DNA of 56,506 nt, from positions 1 through 56,506 of the forward strand of contig JAKOGH010000485.1 in assembly GCA_024811115.1 (NCBI GenBank), written 5' to 3'. The notes below the pieces were generated by a model, which saw only the letters and a program-made list of their open reading frames with translations, was not told the origin of the DNA and made no database searches. The translations under genes and the position numbers were made by a program. The DNA is from Terana coerulea. Taxonomy: Eukaryota; Basidiomycota; Agaricomycetes; Polyporales; Phanerochaetaceae. Below, in pieces: positions 35,650-47,882 of the stretch (position 1 is the first letter of the stretch; each line of letters opens with the position of its first letter).

Positions 35650-38600
35650 CTACACCTCGTTCATCTCCACAGGCAGCTGGCTGTATCCCGCGGACACCTT
35701 CCGGCTCCTAAACAGATCCGCGAAAGCACTCCACTGTTCGCGAACCGCCATTTGCAGCGAGTCGAGCATAGTTTCGTGCGGTATCGTCTCGCCGGCGACG
35801 ACGCTGGACGGTGGCCGCGCCCACCACCGGAGCATGAGCGAGCTCGTGACGACGCTGACGGACGAGCAGGCCATCGCCGCACCGGCCATCATGGGGTGCA
35901 GGTGCAGGCCGAGCGGCAGGAAGAGGCCCATCGCGAGCGGGATACCGAGGATGTTGTAGACGCACGCCCAGATCAGGTTGCGCCGGATGACAGCGAAGAT
36001 GGAGCGCGAGAGGTGCAGCGCGGCGACGACGTCGAGGAGGTCGGAGCGCACGAGGACGATGTCGGCGGCTTCGATGGCGACGGAGGTCCCTGAGGACAGC
36101 GCGATACCAACAGAGGCGGCTACGAGCGCAGGCGAGTCATTGATACCGTCACCGACCTGAGATGCTGCCTGAGTAACGAGTTATTGCTTGAAGAGGGAAA
36201 CTTACCATAGCTACCCCTCCGCCATACTTCTCCATCAGCTCAGTCACTACCGCGGCCTTGCCCTTCGGGCTCATGTCTGCCCACACACGGTCTTCCCGGA
36301 TGCCGACTTGCTTCGCGATCGCCAACGCGGTACCCTTTGCGTCGCCGGTCATCATGTTCACCTCCACACCCATCGCCTCTAACGCCTGAATCGCCTGTGC
36401 CGACGACCGCTTAGGCGCATCGGACAGCGCAATGGCGAGGACAATGGTCGGTCGCGACGACGAGAAGGTGGAAATAGAGACGAAGATCGCGGTGTGCCCT
36501 TGGGACTCTTCAGCGGCGTGGAAGGTGGAGAAGGATGAGGGTAGCGAGAGATCGTCCGACTGCGATGCGAAGCGGGCGTTGCCAATGAACACGGTGTACT
36601 TCGCACTCGAGCCTGCGAACCGAGCGGTGGCCTTGACGCCTGAACCTGTGATGCTCTCAAAGTCGTCCAGCGCGACTTCCCGGATATTCATGTGCGATGA
36701 AGCGAGGAGGTCCCTGCCGTAGACAGCGACAGCCTTCGCCAGCGGGTGCTCCGATCGGGCCTCCGTCGCCGATACGAGAGCGACTATATCCGCTCGAGTA
36801 AGATCTTCATACGCCGGAGTGGTAAGTGATGCGGTCGACGTGGGGGTATAGACATTGTCGTCGTATCCTCCGTGGCTGAAACTGGCCCAGGACCACTGTG
36901 CAACAGACATCTTGCCCTCTGTGACCGTTCCCGTCTTGTCCAAGACGATCCTCTTGATGCTCCGGCTTGCCTCGAGGGCACGTCCACCCTTAATGAGAAT
37001 GCCGTTCTTCGCGCCCACACCGGTGCCCACCATGATGGCCGTCGGTGTGCTCAAGCCGAGTGCGCAAGGGCACGCGACGACGACGACAGAGATGCAAAGC
37101 TGCAGACAGACCGCGAGCTTGCTCGCGCCGTGGTGACGGAACATCTCCGGCAGCTTGTCCTCGCCCAGTATGTGCGAGAGGAACATCCAAGCGATAAAGG
37201 TCACGCAGGCGAGGGTGATGACTGTCGGAACAAAGTATCCCGCGACCTTGTCGGCGAACGCTTGGATAGGCGCCTTTGACGTCTGCGCATCCTCGACGAG
37301 CTTGACGATCTGCGCGAGCGCGGTATCCTTGCCCGCCCGCGTGACTGCCATGTCGAAGGTGCCGAGGCCGTTGACTGTTCCTCCGATGACGCTGTCTCCG
37401 GCCTGCTTCAGCACGGGAAGCGGCTCGCCCGTCACCGCGCTCTCGTCAACCGTGGAGGAGCCTCTCAGGACTGTGCCATCGGCAGGGATCTTATCACCTG
37501 GTACAAGCTTCACAGTGTCGCCGACCTGCACGAGCTCAGTGGGAATCCTCTTTCCTGAGTACATGCCGGGGCGTCGGTGTAGATAGTGGCCATGGAGGGC
37601 GCCAGCGCCATGAGATCCGTCAGCGCGGCGCTCGTGCGCCCCTTGGCGCGGTTCTCCAGCAGCCTTCCAAGCGAGACAAACATGATCAACATGGTGCTGG
37701 TGTCGAAGAAGACGAAAGGCATGTATTCGGGGTCGGTGTTGAAGGCTGCACCAATCAGGTGAACAGGGAGTAGAAGTAGGCGGCGGAGGTGCCGAGCATG
37801 ACAAGGACGTCCATGGTCGCACTGCCGTGTCGAAGTGCTTTCCAGGCGTTGTTGTAGAACTTGCGTCCGAGCCAGAACTGCGCCGGCGTAGTTAGGCAAA
37901 GCACGAGGAAGTCGCCGAGGTATATCGCGTTGTGCAGGCGGGTCATGAACAACATGTGCAGCGGGGGTATACGCATAGAGACCATGCTGATGAAGAAGAC
38001 GGGGAGGGCAAAGACGACACTCCAACAGAAGTGCGTCTTCCATTCCTGGATCTCTTTCATCCGGGTGAGCGAGCGCAACTGGGTCGCATTTTCATGATCT
38101 GATAGCATTGCGTCGTAACCCACCTCCTCGATGCGCTCAACTATTTCTCTAGGTCCTATGAGCCCGCGGTCGAATTCGATCTTGCACGTTTCGTTGAGTA
38201 ATGTGACGGCGACAGTCGTAATGCCAGGTAAGGCGGAGAGTTCCTGCTCGATAACCGAACAGCAGGAGGAAGACATCAGGCCGTAGATGCGCAAAATGAC
38301 GGTGTCGGACCGCGTAGGCGGTATCAATGTAGCGTCGAAGCCAATGTCTGAGATTTCCTACAGAATATTTGATGAGTCAGATTATATGATGCGTTGCTCG
38401 AGCTGAAGAGAAGAGAAAAGGGCCAGCTCGGAGGTCCATGCATGAAACACAAGACGCAACTCCTAAAAGTGATCAACAACACTGCTCGCTGGCTGGAACC
38501 TAGCACCAGTTCTCCCGAGCGAGCGCATGTGGAGAAGCGGGACAGTGAAGCGGCGCTTTGTAAGCGTGTAGGTAAATGTCTCAATCCCCCGGCAAGTCAA

Positions 38601-39101
38601 GGTGAAAGAGATATTTGCAACATTCTTGTGCTCGCAGATGGAGAGTGAGAAAAGGATATCTGCAAGAAAGTGTGACAGAGACGTGGAATGGTGTTCGCGT
38701 GGGAGCGCATGCCCGAGACTGTCCTGACATGACAGATGGTTGCACTCACCGACGAGATTTTGTCCACCGTCCAGACGTTGGGGTCGTACTCGACGACCGC
38801 TCGCTCGGCGAGGAGTGCGACCTTGACTGAGAGAATGCCAGGCTGGTTTCGCAGCATGCCTTCGATAGACTGCGCCGCTGCTCAGCGCGCGTGGACCCGG
38901 ATGGCAGCAACCGTAGCACGCACCTCGACGCAAGCCCCGCAGGTCATCCCCTCTATCCTAAACTCCCCCTCTCTGGAAGACCGATGCCATGGGCAATCGA
39001 TGCCCCTGGCCATCCTCCGGGCTGAGCGGCAGTCCGAGCTTGCCCTCCTCCGCCGCCAGGTCCTTCCCAACGCCCAAGAGATTCGAAAAGAAAGCCGACA
39101 T
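35650..39101 (-). CDS. CCC2: Copper-transporting P1B-type ATPase (CCC2-like)
   Basis: Pumps Cu(I) into the trans-Golgi to load copper enzymes such as multicopper oxidases. Four exons: 39101-38924, 38869-38750, 38357-36206 and 36156-35650. There are two N-terminal metal-binding domains, the first with GMTCGAC. Then come TM helices, a TGEPLP dephosphorylation motif, CPC in [31 protein letters not shown] and two last TM helices. The second metal-binding domain reads GLMSSSC, so its first Cys is replaced by Ser. Intron 2 is 392 nt, far longer than the others. Three single-base breaks (38965-38969 one too many; 37758-37759 and 37551-37553 one too few) must be corrected; then exons total 986 codons (985 residues), normal for the family. 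Confidence 0.93.
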
Positions 39102-39419
39102 GACGCGAAGAGAGATTTGGATGAGGAAGGAAGGGGAGAACGGAGGCCGTATGGCCTTGTTATGGCCGGAGAGATGGTGGTAGAAGTTCGGGTGCGCCTG
39201 CGCTGAGGTGAGAGTAATTGTAAGAACACCCCGGGCGTGCGATGTGGAACGGGGAGATTGCCGCAGCGCGGCACCAAATTCATCTTATCAGATAAACTTC
39301 GATAAGCTCCGATTTGAGCCATTTATGCGCGCTTGTGGCGTTCTCGGCCTCTGGCCGTCCTCAAGACCCACCCAGACTTCGCACAACTTCCACGCCCCTC
39401 TCACCGTCCTACCACGACA
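39102..39419. promoter_or_regulatory. Divergent promoter of copper ATPase and CRAL-TRIO copy 2
   Basis: 318 bp between the two start codons. No convincing copper-response site or TATA box was identified by eye; function is inferred from position only. Confidence 0.4.
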
Positions 39420-40675
39420 ATGCCAGCCCCGAAGCTGTAGAAGCTCCCGTGCAGCCCACAGTAGCCGCAGATGCTGCCACAGAGCCCGCTGTGCCCACGG
39501 CTACCACCACTGCCGCCGCTGCGGAGCCTGCTTTGAAGCCAGAGGCAGGCGGGAGCGCAGCAGCGACGTCCGAGCCGCAGAACGCACTTACAAAGAAGTT
39601 CACTGAGCAGGAATGGGCCGCATTGAAAGAGCTTCGGGTAGGCACTTGCTTGCATGTTGCCCCCAAATGGCCCGCAAAGTCTAACACGTGGAATAGCCCA
39701 AGCTGCCCGAGATTTGGCGAGCTGCATATGCACCGGACGACGCCAAAGCAGAGCCCCAAGCGTTCCAAATCTGGGGCGTTACCATTGACCCATCGAATCC
39801 CACCAACGATGCCCGCGTCAGCGTCGTGCTCATGAAGTTCCTCCGCGCCAAGTGAGCCACGCCTGCCTGCCTGTCGCTCGAATGGCTTGATGCTCACATG
39901 TCCATCAACCTAGGGAGCTGAAAGTCGCGGAGGCACGGGAATCATTGGTTCATACGCTACGTTGGCGCGATGAGATGGAGATCGACGAGCTCCTCAACGA
40001 GAAATTCCCAGAGGAAGTCTTTGGTGGTGTAGGGGTCAACTTTGGGCATGACAAGGCGGGAAGGCCTGTGACGTATGTCTAAGGATGTGTGCGTCTTTCA
40101 GTGGATATCTGACTTCTCACAATAGTTACAATATCTACGGCGGCAAGGTGAACACCAAGGAGGTCTTCTCCGACGTTCGTAGGTTCATCCAGTGAGTACT
40201 GGTCTGTTCCAGATACTCGTTGGTCAGCGTCTGATTCAAGTTGCATAGCTGGCGCATCCAGTACATGGAGAAAAGCATTCAGCTTCTCGATTTTGAGAAC
40301 ATTGACCAGATGATTCAAATCCACGACTACGAAGGTGTCAGCATGATGTCCCGGGATGCCAACCAGAAGGCCGCGGCCTCGGAAGCCTCTAACATCTTCC
40401 AGAACCACTATCCTGAGTTCCTCGTACGTGCTCATTGATAGAGACTGGCTGCTGACTGACATCTGTAACAACTGCAGTCCATGAAATTCTTCGTCAATGT
40501 GCCAACGTTCATGGCGTGGATCTTCTGGGCGTTCAGGGCCGTCATGTCCGCCAAGACCTTCGCCAAGCTCAACATGGTCGGAACCGGCAGCAGCACTATT
40601 GGCTCTGCCCTCCTGCCCTTCGTTGATGCAAAGGAGCTACCAAAGAAGTATGGCGGCGAAGCAGCAGACTTCTGA
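39420..40675 (+). CDS. CRAL-TRIO (Sec14-like) protein, copy 2
   Basis: Six exons from the ATG at 39420: 39420-39637, 39697-39851, 39914-40072, 40126-40191, 40249-40423 and 40478-40675. An Ala/Thr/Pro-rich N-terminus leads to the same helices as copy 1 (NALTKKFTEQEWAALKELR, FQIWGVTIDPSNPTNDARVS) and the lipid lobe (IQLLDFENIDQMIQIHDYEG, NHYPEFLSMKFFVNVP, LPKKYGG). The ATG is followed after a few codons by a stop unless one C is added to the C run at 39427-39430; with it, exons total 324 codons (323 residues). The frame without the ATG has no other start. This copy is more divergent, and closer to general fungal Sec14-like proteins, than copies 1 and 3. Confidence 0.85.
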
Positions 40676-41900
40676 GCGATAACATCTACTGTTGCCTTTC
40701 ATATTCCAAGATATCACGCCTCTATGCACATCACTACTCATGTACCATATACCCTAGGAACAACTGGATCATTTTGTCTTTACTCATGTGCGACTAAGCT
40801 CGTCCAACTCAATTCACTCGACTTCCCTGATAGTAACACCACTCGTGAGGTATCCAGTTTTCCATCCACCAAAGTGTACAAGTACGTATACATGTCAATT
40901 TACAACTGCTTGCAATATGCTCATTTGCTCGGAAGTGTAATAAGTTCCTCGGGCGGACACTTTGGAACGGCTAGTGAATACTCTCGCACCTGATGTAGTC
41001 CCAACGCAACATCAAGCTGTCAGCATGTATTCAGGCCGCAGCAGCTTGGTGGGTTTGAGGTAGGACTGTGTGCGCTCGGACAGATAGCAAACCCGCTCTC
41101 GACATAGCACAACATCGAATTACTCATTGCGAGGCCCTACCAAGATGCTGTGGCCTTACTCAAGCGTACACAGTTGCTCCTTCCATCCTGCACTGGTAAA
41201 TTCCCGCACCACGAAGTACAAAAGCATTCGACGACAAGACGCTTATTGGCTTAGGCCGTAGGCAGGCAAGAATATTGAAATAGTGTTAACGAAGCCAACG
41301 GAAGTTCATCTTTTCCCACTCATGCTCTCTCCGGTGTGCTTACCATATCCCGCACTCACAGCTTCAGAACATTATTCGTTGGCATCGGTCAAAAACATCT
41401 CAGCTATCCATGCAACCGCGGCAGGCCACGACCAATGTACACGTAATACTAGGAAGTGTATAAGGTTCCGCCAGCCTACCTCCTGCCTTGTCCCCTCAAA
41501 ATACTTCGTTCCAGCGTGCATCAACCTCGCATTCTCTATCATCTGATTCCGGATTCAACCTTATACTTGGGCAGTGCCAGCAACACGCCTCACGGGCGTG
41601 ATATCTGCCACTCTCGACTGTTCGTCCCATCTCGACCGCCGGATTCACAGATGATGCGCTTCCAGGCAGCATTGCATGGCTGTACACTGTCAGAGAAGCG
41701 ATGCGAACCCAGTAGGCTCATGGGCATGCACGACCCTGCAAGCTTCTGTGTATAGAATCGCAGATCTTGCAGGCGTGAGATATGGGCGCTGCGGTACGTG
41801 GAACCTTAGTATGTATGTTCTTCAGAACATGATTTATGGCTGAGATCATCCGCGCGATCGTCCAGCTTGCACCTCCACCTCCACCACCACTAAAACCACC
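40676..41900. other. Intergenic region
   Basis: About 1.2 kb with no supportable gene. Several short frames exist, but none has a domain or a splice pattern. It lies between two plus-strand genes of the amplified cluster and may be decayed sequence. Confidence 0.4.
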
Positions 41901-43179
41901 ATGGCAGCCGCATTTCCAGTTGCGGAGGCCCAGATTGTCGCGCTCTTCATGGAAGCAGTCGCGTACGGCATCTACCTGGTCACCTTCGGGCTGTGCGTCC
42001 GCGCCCTCTTCTGGGGCCGCACGGAGAAGGAACGGTACAATTGGCCGCTCGTCGTCGTCACGTTCTTCATGTTCATTTTCTCGACGCTCGACGTCGCGCT
42101 CGGCCTGAAGCACAACTTGGACGCCTTCGTCTTCTACACGGGCCCGGGCGGTGCAGACGCCGAGTTTGAAGACATTTCGTACTGGGTTAGCGTGATGAAG
42201 GTGCGGTCTTCAACGGAGCTATACGTTGCTCACCATCGTCTAACCATGAACTCGGTAGCTTGTCGATACTCAGGCGATGACACTCATTGGTGACGGCATG
42301 CTGGTACGCCTTCGATTCGCTCATAAATCATGCAACAAAGGGCGTCTGACGATGCACCGCTAGATTTACCGCTGCCTTGCCATTTTCTCCTGGAGATGGA
42401 TCGTCATCGCGTTTCCGAGCGTGCTTTGGTTCGGGAATATGGCCGTTTCCATCGTCATCACCTACACTACCGCTACCCTGCGCACGCACGCCACAATCCT
42501 GAGCACTAACCTCATGTCTTCGCTCCTGATGGCGTTCATCGTCCTGACCCTCGCCACCAATGTGCTCACCACCAGTAAGCCGGACGGGCTCTTGGCCTCG
42601 GCGCCTTTATACCGCGCTGATTCTCATACTCGCAGGCCTAATTGTGTTGCGTATCTGGCTCGTCGAAAGGGAGACTAGGAAACTCGTTTCTGCTAGGTCC
42701 CACAAGCCGTCCCGGCTCGGTAATGTCATCCGACTTATCATCGAGTCGGGTCTGCTATACACCAGCCTCGTCTTGATCACCTTTGCGACACAAATCGCGA
42801 ACAGCAACGCCGTGTATCCGGCATCAGACGTGGTGGGTACTGTCGAGGCTCGAAATATTTACTGTCAGGATAGGCGCCACCCACCTGAAATGTGAACCAG
42901 ATGCTTGTGGTCATTGGCATCGCGTTCAACCTAATCATCGTCCGCGTGGATCAGGGCCTCGCCGCCGGTGACACGTACGGCAGTGCGCCTACGATGTCCA
43001 TCTCGCTCAAGTTCGGGCAAGACCGCGGTCATGGCGATAGTGAGAGCATGTCGGCCGGCGAGTCCGAGCCCGCCATGGATTTGAGAGTTTTGCACAGAGA
43101 TACAACTCCCTACGGCGTCGACGCCATATCTACGAATGGAGCTACGAGAGTATCCAAAGACCAGTGGAATCCCGCATAA
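41901..43179 (+). CDS. Multi-TM protein family, copy 2
   Basis: Five exons: 41901-42200, 42259-42303, 42364-42574, 42636 to about 42834, and 42901-43179. Starts MAAAFPVAEAQIVALFMEAV; the TM segments and the tail motif (GLAAGDTYGSAPTMSISLKF) match copies 1, 3 and 4. The 45-nt second exon (LVDTQAMTLIGDGML) is conserved in all four copies. The soluble C-terminal tail is longer than in copies 3 and 4 and has a different sequence. The reading frame is intact. The function is unknown; a membrane protein with a cytosolic tail is the simplest reading. Confidence 0.87.
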
Positions 43180-44174
43180 ACCTCGCTGGGAGTCTCGCGG
43201 TCACGGTCATGGCTACCAGAGATTGTTAGGCAACCCCCGTAGTGTTACTCCATATTGCGTATTCTTTGTACCACTGATAATTTGTATTTCGGTGTTGTAA
43301 AGTAGTATAGAATTTCTATCACTTGGTGCAAGCAGGTGGAAGCCTATCTGGGCGTCTAACCAAAGTGATGGGTGTCCCCGCTTGATTCCGCGCCACAACG
43401 CTGCCGCGGGCATAGCTGCCACGTGTTACAGGTTCGTCGTTTTTAGTGACAACCATCACCACCATGCCACGATTGGCAAGCCTAGCTTGAACCCTGCGTC
43501 GGAAATGTGGCTCGAATAGCATAGCGGCGGCACCTGCTAAGCATGATTATACTCCGCTATACGCGGAGTGGCGTCCATTCAAATTCTGACTTGCGTGGGC
43601 ACGCTTGCCAGTAGAATGCAGTGGCATGCTGTCCGCGTCCGAGGTTTATGGAGCTCCTTATCTGCGACGCCTCGGGCAAACTACCCTCCGAACTTCAGGT
43701 CACTTTGCTGGTGCGTCTTATTGGATGCTGGAGAAGATGATGTTGCCAATTTGCTCTTATCTTACTAGTAGGCTGCTCATGAGCTGCGATCACGCTCATT
43801 GGCAGATCCTCATGTCCCTGTGCGCTCGCCTGAGAAGCTAGCCCAACCTCCCAGCGCTGAGAACTGCCTCCATAATTAATGCCCACGCATCCGGCCACAT
43901 ATCGCCTACTTTGCTAGCCGTGGCGCCTTGTTCGTCCGATCCCAAATCCTGGGACGCAGTGCACGCCAACACGGCCGACAGGCGAACTCGACATGTGACA
44001 GCATGTGCGCGCTCTGTCACTGCATTTGGCAGCCTTGGGCGCATGACCTGCGCCGAAGTTATGACAGATAGACGTCGCGGCGCAGTCAGATAAGTTGCCT
44101 CCATTCCATGAGCCCCATGTCGGCCGCCCCACTGCTCATTTCCTACCAGCCGTATACACCCGCTTCTTGTCACC
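43180..44174. other. Intergenic region
   Basis: About 1 kb between multi-TM copies 2 and 3. Nothing recognised. An in-frame upstream ATG at 44108 would give copy 3 a longer N-terminus, but homology argues against it (see copy 3). Confidence 0.4.
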
Positions 44175-45397
44175 ATGGGGGCGCATTCTCCATCGGCGAA
44201 GCCCAAATTGTCGCTCTCTTTATGGAGGCCGTCGCCTACGGTATTTATTTGGTCACCTTTGCCCTATGCCTTCGTGCACTTTTCTGGGGACGCACCGGGA
44301 AAAAGGAGCGATACAATTGGCCGCTCATCATAGTCACCCTCCTTATGTTCGTATTTTCGACCCTTGACGTCAGCATCGGCCTCAAGCACATATTCGACGC
44401 ATTCATCTTTTACCATGGGCCAGGCGGTCCAGACATGGAGCTCGAGGACATCTCATATTGGGCTAGCGTCATGAAGGTCTGGCATTTCTTGACATATGCT
44501 GTCATTCACGCTCACAAACATATGTGAAGCTTGTTGACACTCAAGCCATGACACTCATTGGCGATGGAATACTGGTACGTGCGAGGTATGTCTAATGCAG
44601 AAGGTGGTAAGAGGAACTGATGCGACGTCAGATAGATCTATCGCTGCCTTGCCATCTTTTTATGGAGAAAGACAGTGATCATTGTCCCTTGTCTACTGTG
44701 GTTGGCAAACATGGCCGTTTCTCTCATGATCACCTACACGACCGCAACCCTCCGCACAAAGGCCACTCTCCTAAGCACACGCGCCCTCTCGTCGCTCTTA
44801 ATGGCGTTCACCGTGCTCACTCTGGTCACCAACGTGCTCACTACCGGTACGCAAGAGGAAATAAGACTAATTTTTGCTATACTTACTAACGCTGTGCATA
44901 TTTAGGCTTGATTGTCTTGCGCCTCTGGCTAGTCGACAGTGAGAGGAAAAGGCTCCTTTCTGCTACGTTCCGCAAGTCATCCTGGCTCGGAAGCATCATT
45001 CGCATCATCATCGAGTCGGGTCTCCTCTACACGAGCTTCGTCCTCATGACGTTCGCCACCCAGGTCGCCAACAGCAATGCAATATACGGGGTTTCTGACG
45101 TGGTGTGTACACTATCCAACCGAATCTACGAAACACAAAACTCGTCTAAACTCTGGAATATAGATGCTTATAGCCATTGGCATCTCGTTCAACCTGATCA
45201 TCATACGCATCAACCGAGGCCTTGCTGCAGGCGACGTGCACGAAGATACAACGCCTATGTCTCTCTCCATGAAGTTTACTACTGCTGGGATTAGTAATTT
45301 TGGGGCCGGCACCAGTGTCGTGCGCTATGGTGCTGATGGCGAGCTTCCAGCAAATAATGCAGACGGAGTCTTCAAAACCCGAATGGGTCTTGCATAG
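44175..45397 (+). CDS. Multi-TM protein family, copy 3
   Basis: By alignment with the other copies the start should be the ATG at 44175 (CACCATGG context), encoding M-G-G-A-F-S-I-G-E-A-Q, which matches MAAAFPVAEAQ position by position. As written, that ATG is out of frame by one because the G run 44177-44181 is one base short; exon 1 (to 44476) would otherwise be 303 nt like copies 1 and 4. The alternative, an upstream start at 44108, is in frame but unlike the siblings. Later segments: GDGIL, VIIVPCLLWLANMAVSLM, ESGLLYTSFVLMTFATQV, MLIAIGISFNLIII and the tail motif GLAAGDVHED ... MSLSMKF. The protein ends at 45397. Unknown function. Confidence 0.83.
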
Positions 45398-45574
45398 CCG
45401 TCGCTCGGGAACGGCAACCATCCCACCACCTTCCATATTCTGGCTGCTGTATTGTGTTTTGCTACAACTCAAATAAATTCACACTGACTCTCACACGCTG
45501 GAATCTACTACGAGAAACGTACACAGCTTCCAACTCCGACCAGGCACCGCGCCGTCATAGGACAAAGTCCTCAG

Positions 45575-46838
45575 CTAACCCCCGTAGCACCTCGGCAGTT
45601 CCCTGACGTCGATGCGAGCCAGGAGAGCGTTCAGCGTCGCCTGACCAACTGTGAACACGCTCGGGCCGGGCTCAGCCGGGCCCCAGAAGCGGAGGAAGAG
45701 GGAAAGCAGGCCCCTTGTCCACCACGAGAGCGCCGCGGGCGCATTGATCACGACTTCGGACTGGGATGCAGCCTCCGATGGGCTTCTGGTGAGTATTTCG
45801 TAAAGCAGGCCTGCGACGCACCATGAGCAGCGGATAGTGTGCGGACAGCGCCGCATTATCCATGTTTGAGCCGCGCCGGCTCGGGGCCTGGGCTGCTACG
45901 AGCAGGTATTTGAATAAGGTCCAGCCCGCGAGGTCGATGACTGCAGTGAACTGGTCGACGTCGTGAAAGTTCAAGGAGCGGGCGAGGTTCTCGGTGTTCT
46001 GCAGATCCCAGCTGAGCACCAGTTTCGTTATTGGGACGAATGTAGCGTGTTAAATGCAGAGCAAGTAGTCGATGGCGCACTCACCAATGGTACAAACGCT
46101 CGTCGCCATAGAGGAGCTTGTAATCTGCAGTGGGGTCCATCGTGATGTAACTGGTGCAGTGGAGTGAGCTTTCTTCGGAGGAGGCGAAGATGTGAGCATA
46201 CTAGACCAGCCCCCTTGTCTGTCGCGTCCGAAGGGCTGCTGCATCTTCGAGAACTGCTTCAACTCGGGGAATTTCTGAACCATCACGTTTTCTAGCTCGT
46301 TCACTCGGCGCCATCGAATTGTATCTGCGAGCTTTTGCGCCGCCGCTTCCACTTCAAGCTCGCTGATCTCAGTTGAGCAGGCGCCACTGACTGGAGCTGA
46401 GAGGCCTTACGATGTTCTCACCTCGCGCGCAGGAGCTTCATGAGTGTGACACTCACCCGAGCATCCGTAGCCGGATTCTCGGGATCAACGGTCACGCCCA
46501 ACATGAAAAAACGCCTCACTTTCGGGCTGAGTCCGACGATTTTGTTTCCAGCTTGGTATATGGCGGGGAGCTTAGCCTACACACCACCAGGAGAGCGTCA
46601 GTGATAAGCATAGTGAAAGACATCGAGAGCTTAAGCGGAGTGCCCGCAAAGCACTCCACTCTGCGTGCGTGAAGCGCTTGGTGAGCGGGTTCTGAGGTCC
46701 GCCGTCCGCGTCGACAAATGATGGCACTGCGGGGTCAAGCGTCGTGCGCTCATGACTGCTCGAAGTGAACCTGCTGGTGGAAAGAGTCTTCTCGTTGTCT
46801 TCTTCGGACGAGGAAGGGGAAGAAAAACTGCCTGCCAT
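45575..46838 (-). CDS. CRAL-TRIO (Sec14-like) protein, copy 3
   Basis: Six exons: 46838-46635, 46576-46422, 46362-46202, 46150-46085, 46011-45822 and 45760-45575. Exons 2-4 match copy 1 in length (155, 162 and 66 nt), except that exon 3 is one base short at a C run (46210-46214, plus strand). Motifs: NPLTKRFTHAEWSALRAL, MLGVTVDPENPATDARVSV, SLNFHDVDQFTAVIDLAGW, RIDVRELPRCYGG, stopping right after. With one added base the exons give 321 codons (320 residues). Intron 1 has no GT donor: the exon ends CTCCGC and the next bases are TTAAGC, where GTAAGC would be expected, so splicing may fail. It may be decaying, or carry base errors. Confidence 0.82.
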
Positions 46839-47882
46839 ATGGTCTGTTAGAGCAGCGGACAAGGAGCAAAGGGAATGGCGCACTTGGAAGGCTGGTGATG
46901 TAGTAGTTCCTGGGAGTCGGGACAAGCCGCGGAAGAACTCAATATATAGACGCTTCGGGCTTCAGCCTTAGGGACCGGAGTACTCAGAGAGAGCAGAGTT
47001 ACCATTTTATATGTATCCTAGTCCTTGATGCCTCTTTGACCTACTGTACAGTTGAACTGACCTGTACAAGGGCATGAGAGTCTGAAGAACGAAGCCGGCG
47101 TCTACTTAGAATTTCTGCATTTACATAAGCCAAATTGATAGGAACTTCCCGCGCCACAAAGAAATGATTAGCGCGGGACTAGCGGGAATGGTTCGACCAT
47201 TTCAAGTTGTGCTTGCAACCACATCGAGGTATTATCAACATGACGCTGGATGCGATTGTTCCTTGGATGACCGGTGAGTAGTCGGTGGTACGTGGTAGCA
47301 GCCGTTGAACTGACTAGCGGCATCATTGCCAGGTGACCATACCAGCCCGAGGTGACAGCGTGGCAAACTTTGTTCGCAGATAGGCCCGCTATGTCCGCTG
47401 GCACCTGCCCTGGTCGGAATATTGCGCTCCATGTTTGCGATAGTCCGGAAGATCAATGGCCGACATCGAGGTCATGCAAAGCCGCCACCACTTATGGCTT
47501 GCTGTGGTGAGCTTGATAGTGACCGTTCATCAAATAACGGTTCGCACGCAAATTTTATCTCTACCCATCTATCGAGAGGTTCATAGAACATGCTTCCACG
47601 CAAGATGCCTTCTGGTCATGCACAGCTAGCCATACATTGGTGACCATTCATCCCAATGCAGCTCGCTTCTCTTGTCCAGATTCCCACGTAGGCTGTGCCT
47701 TCCAGTGCAATGCCGCAGACGCATGTACACAGCGCTTGGAGTGTATCTTCCCTGCAAATATCGGTAGATAGAAATGCGAGCGCATCGTCATATATTGAAC
47801 TTTGAGCTTGCGGTGTTCTTCAAAACGCTACTGGTGAGCGCAATCGCTCAGGCTACTGCCCCCAAGCTTTTACCCCATCATC
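46839..47882. other. Intergenic region
   Basis: About 1 kb between divergent genes (CRAL-TRIO copy 3 and multi-TM copy 4). Nothing recognised. Confidence 0.4.

Noticed and set aside
44108..44174. Extended N-terminus for multi-TM copy 3 starting at 44108
   Set aside because: The other three copies start at the equivalent of 44175 with the same Kozak-like context; the extension is only needed because one G appears to be missing.
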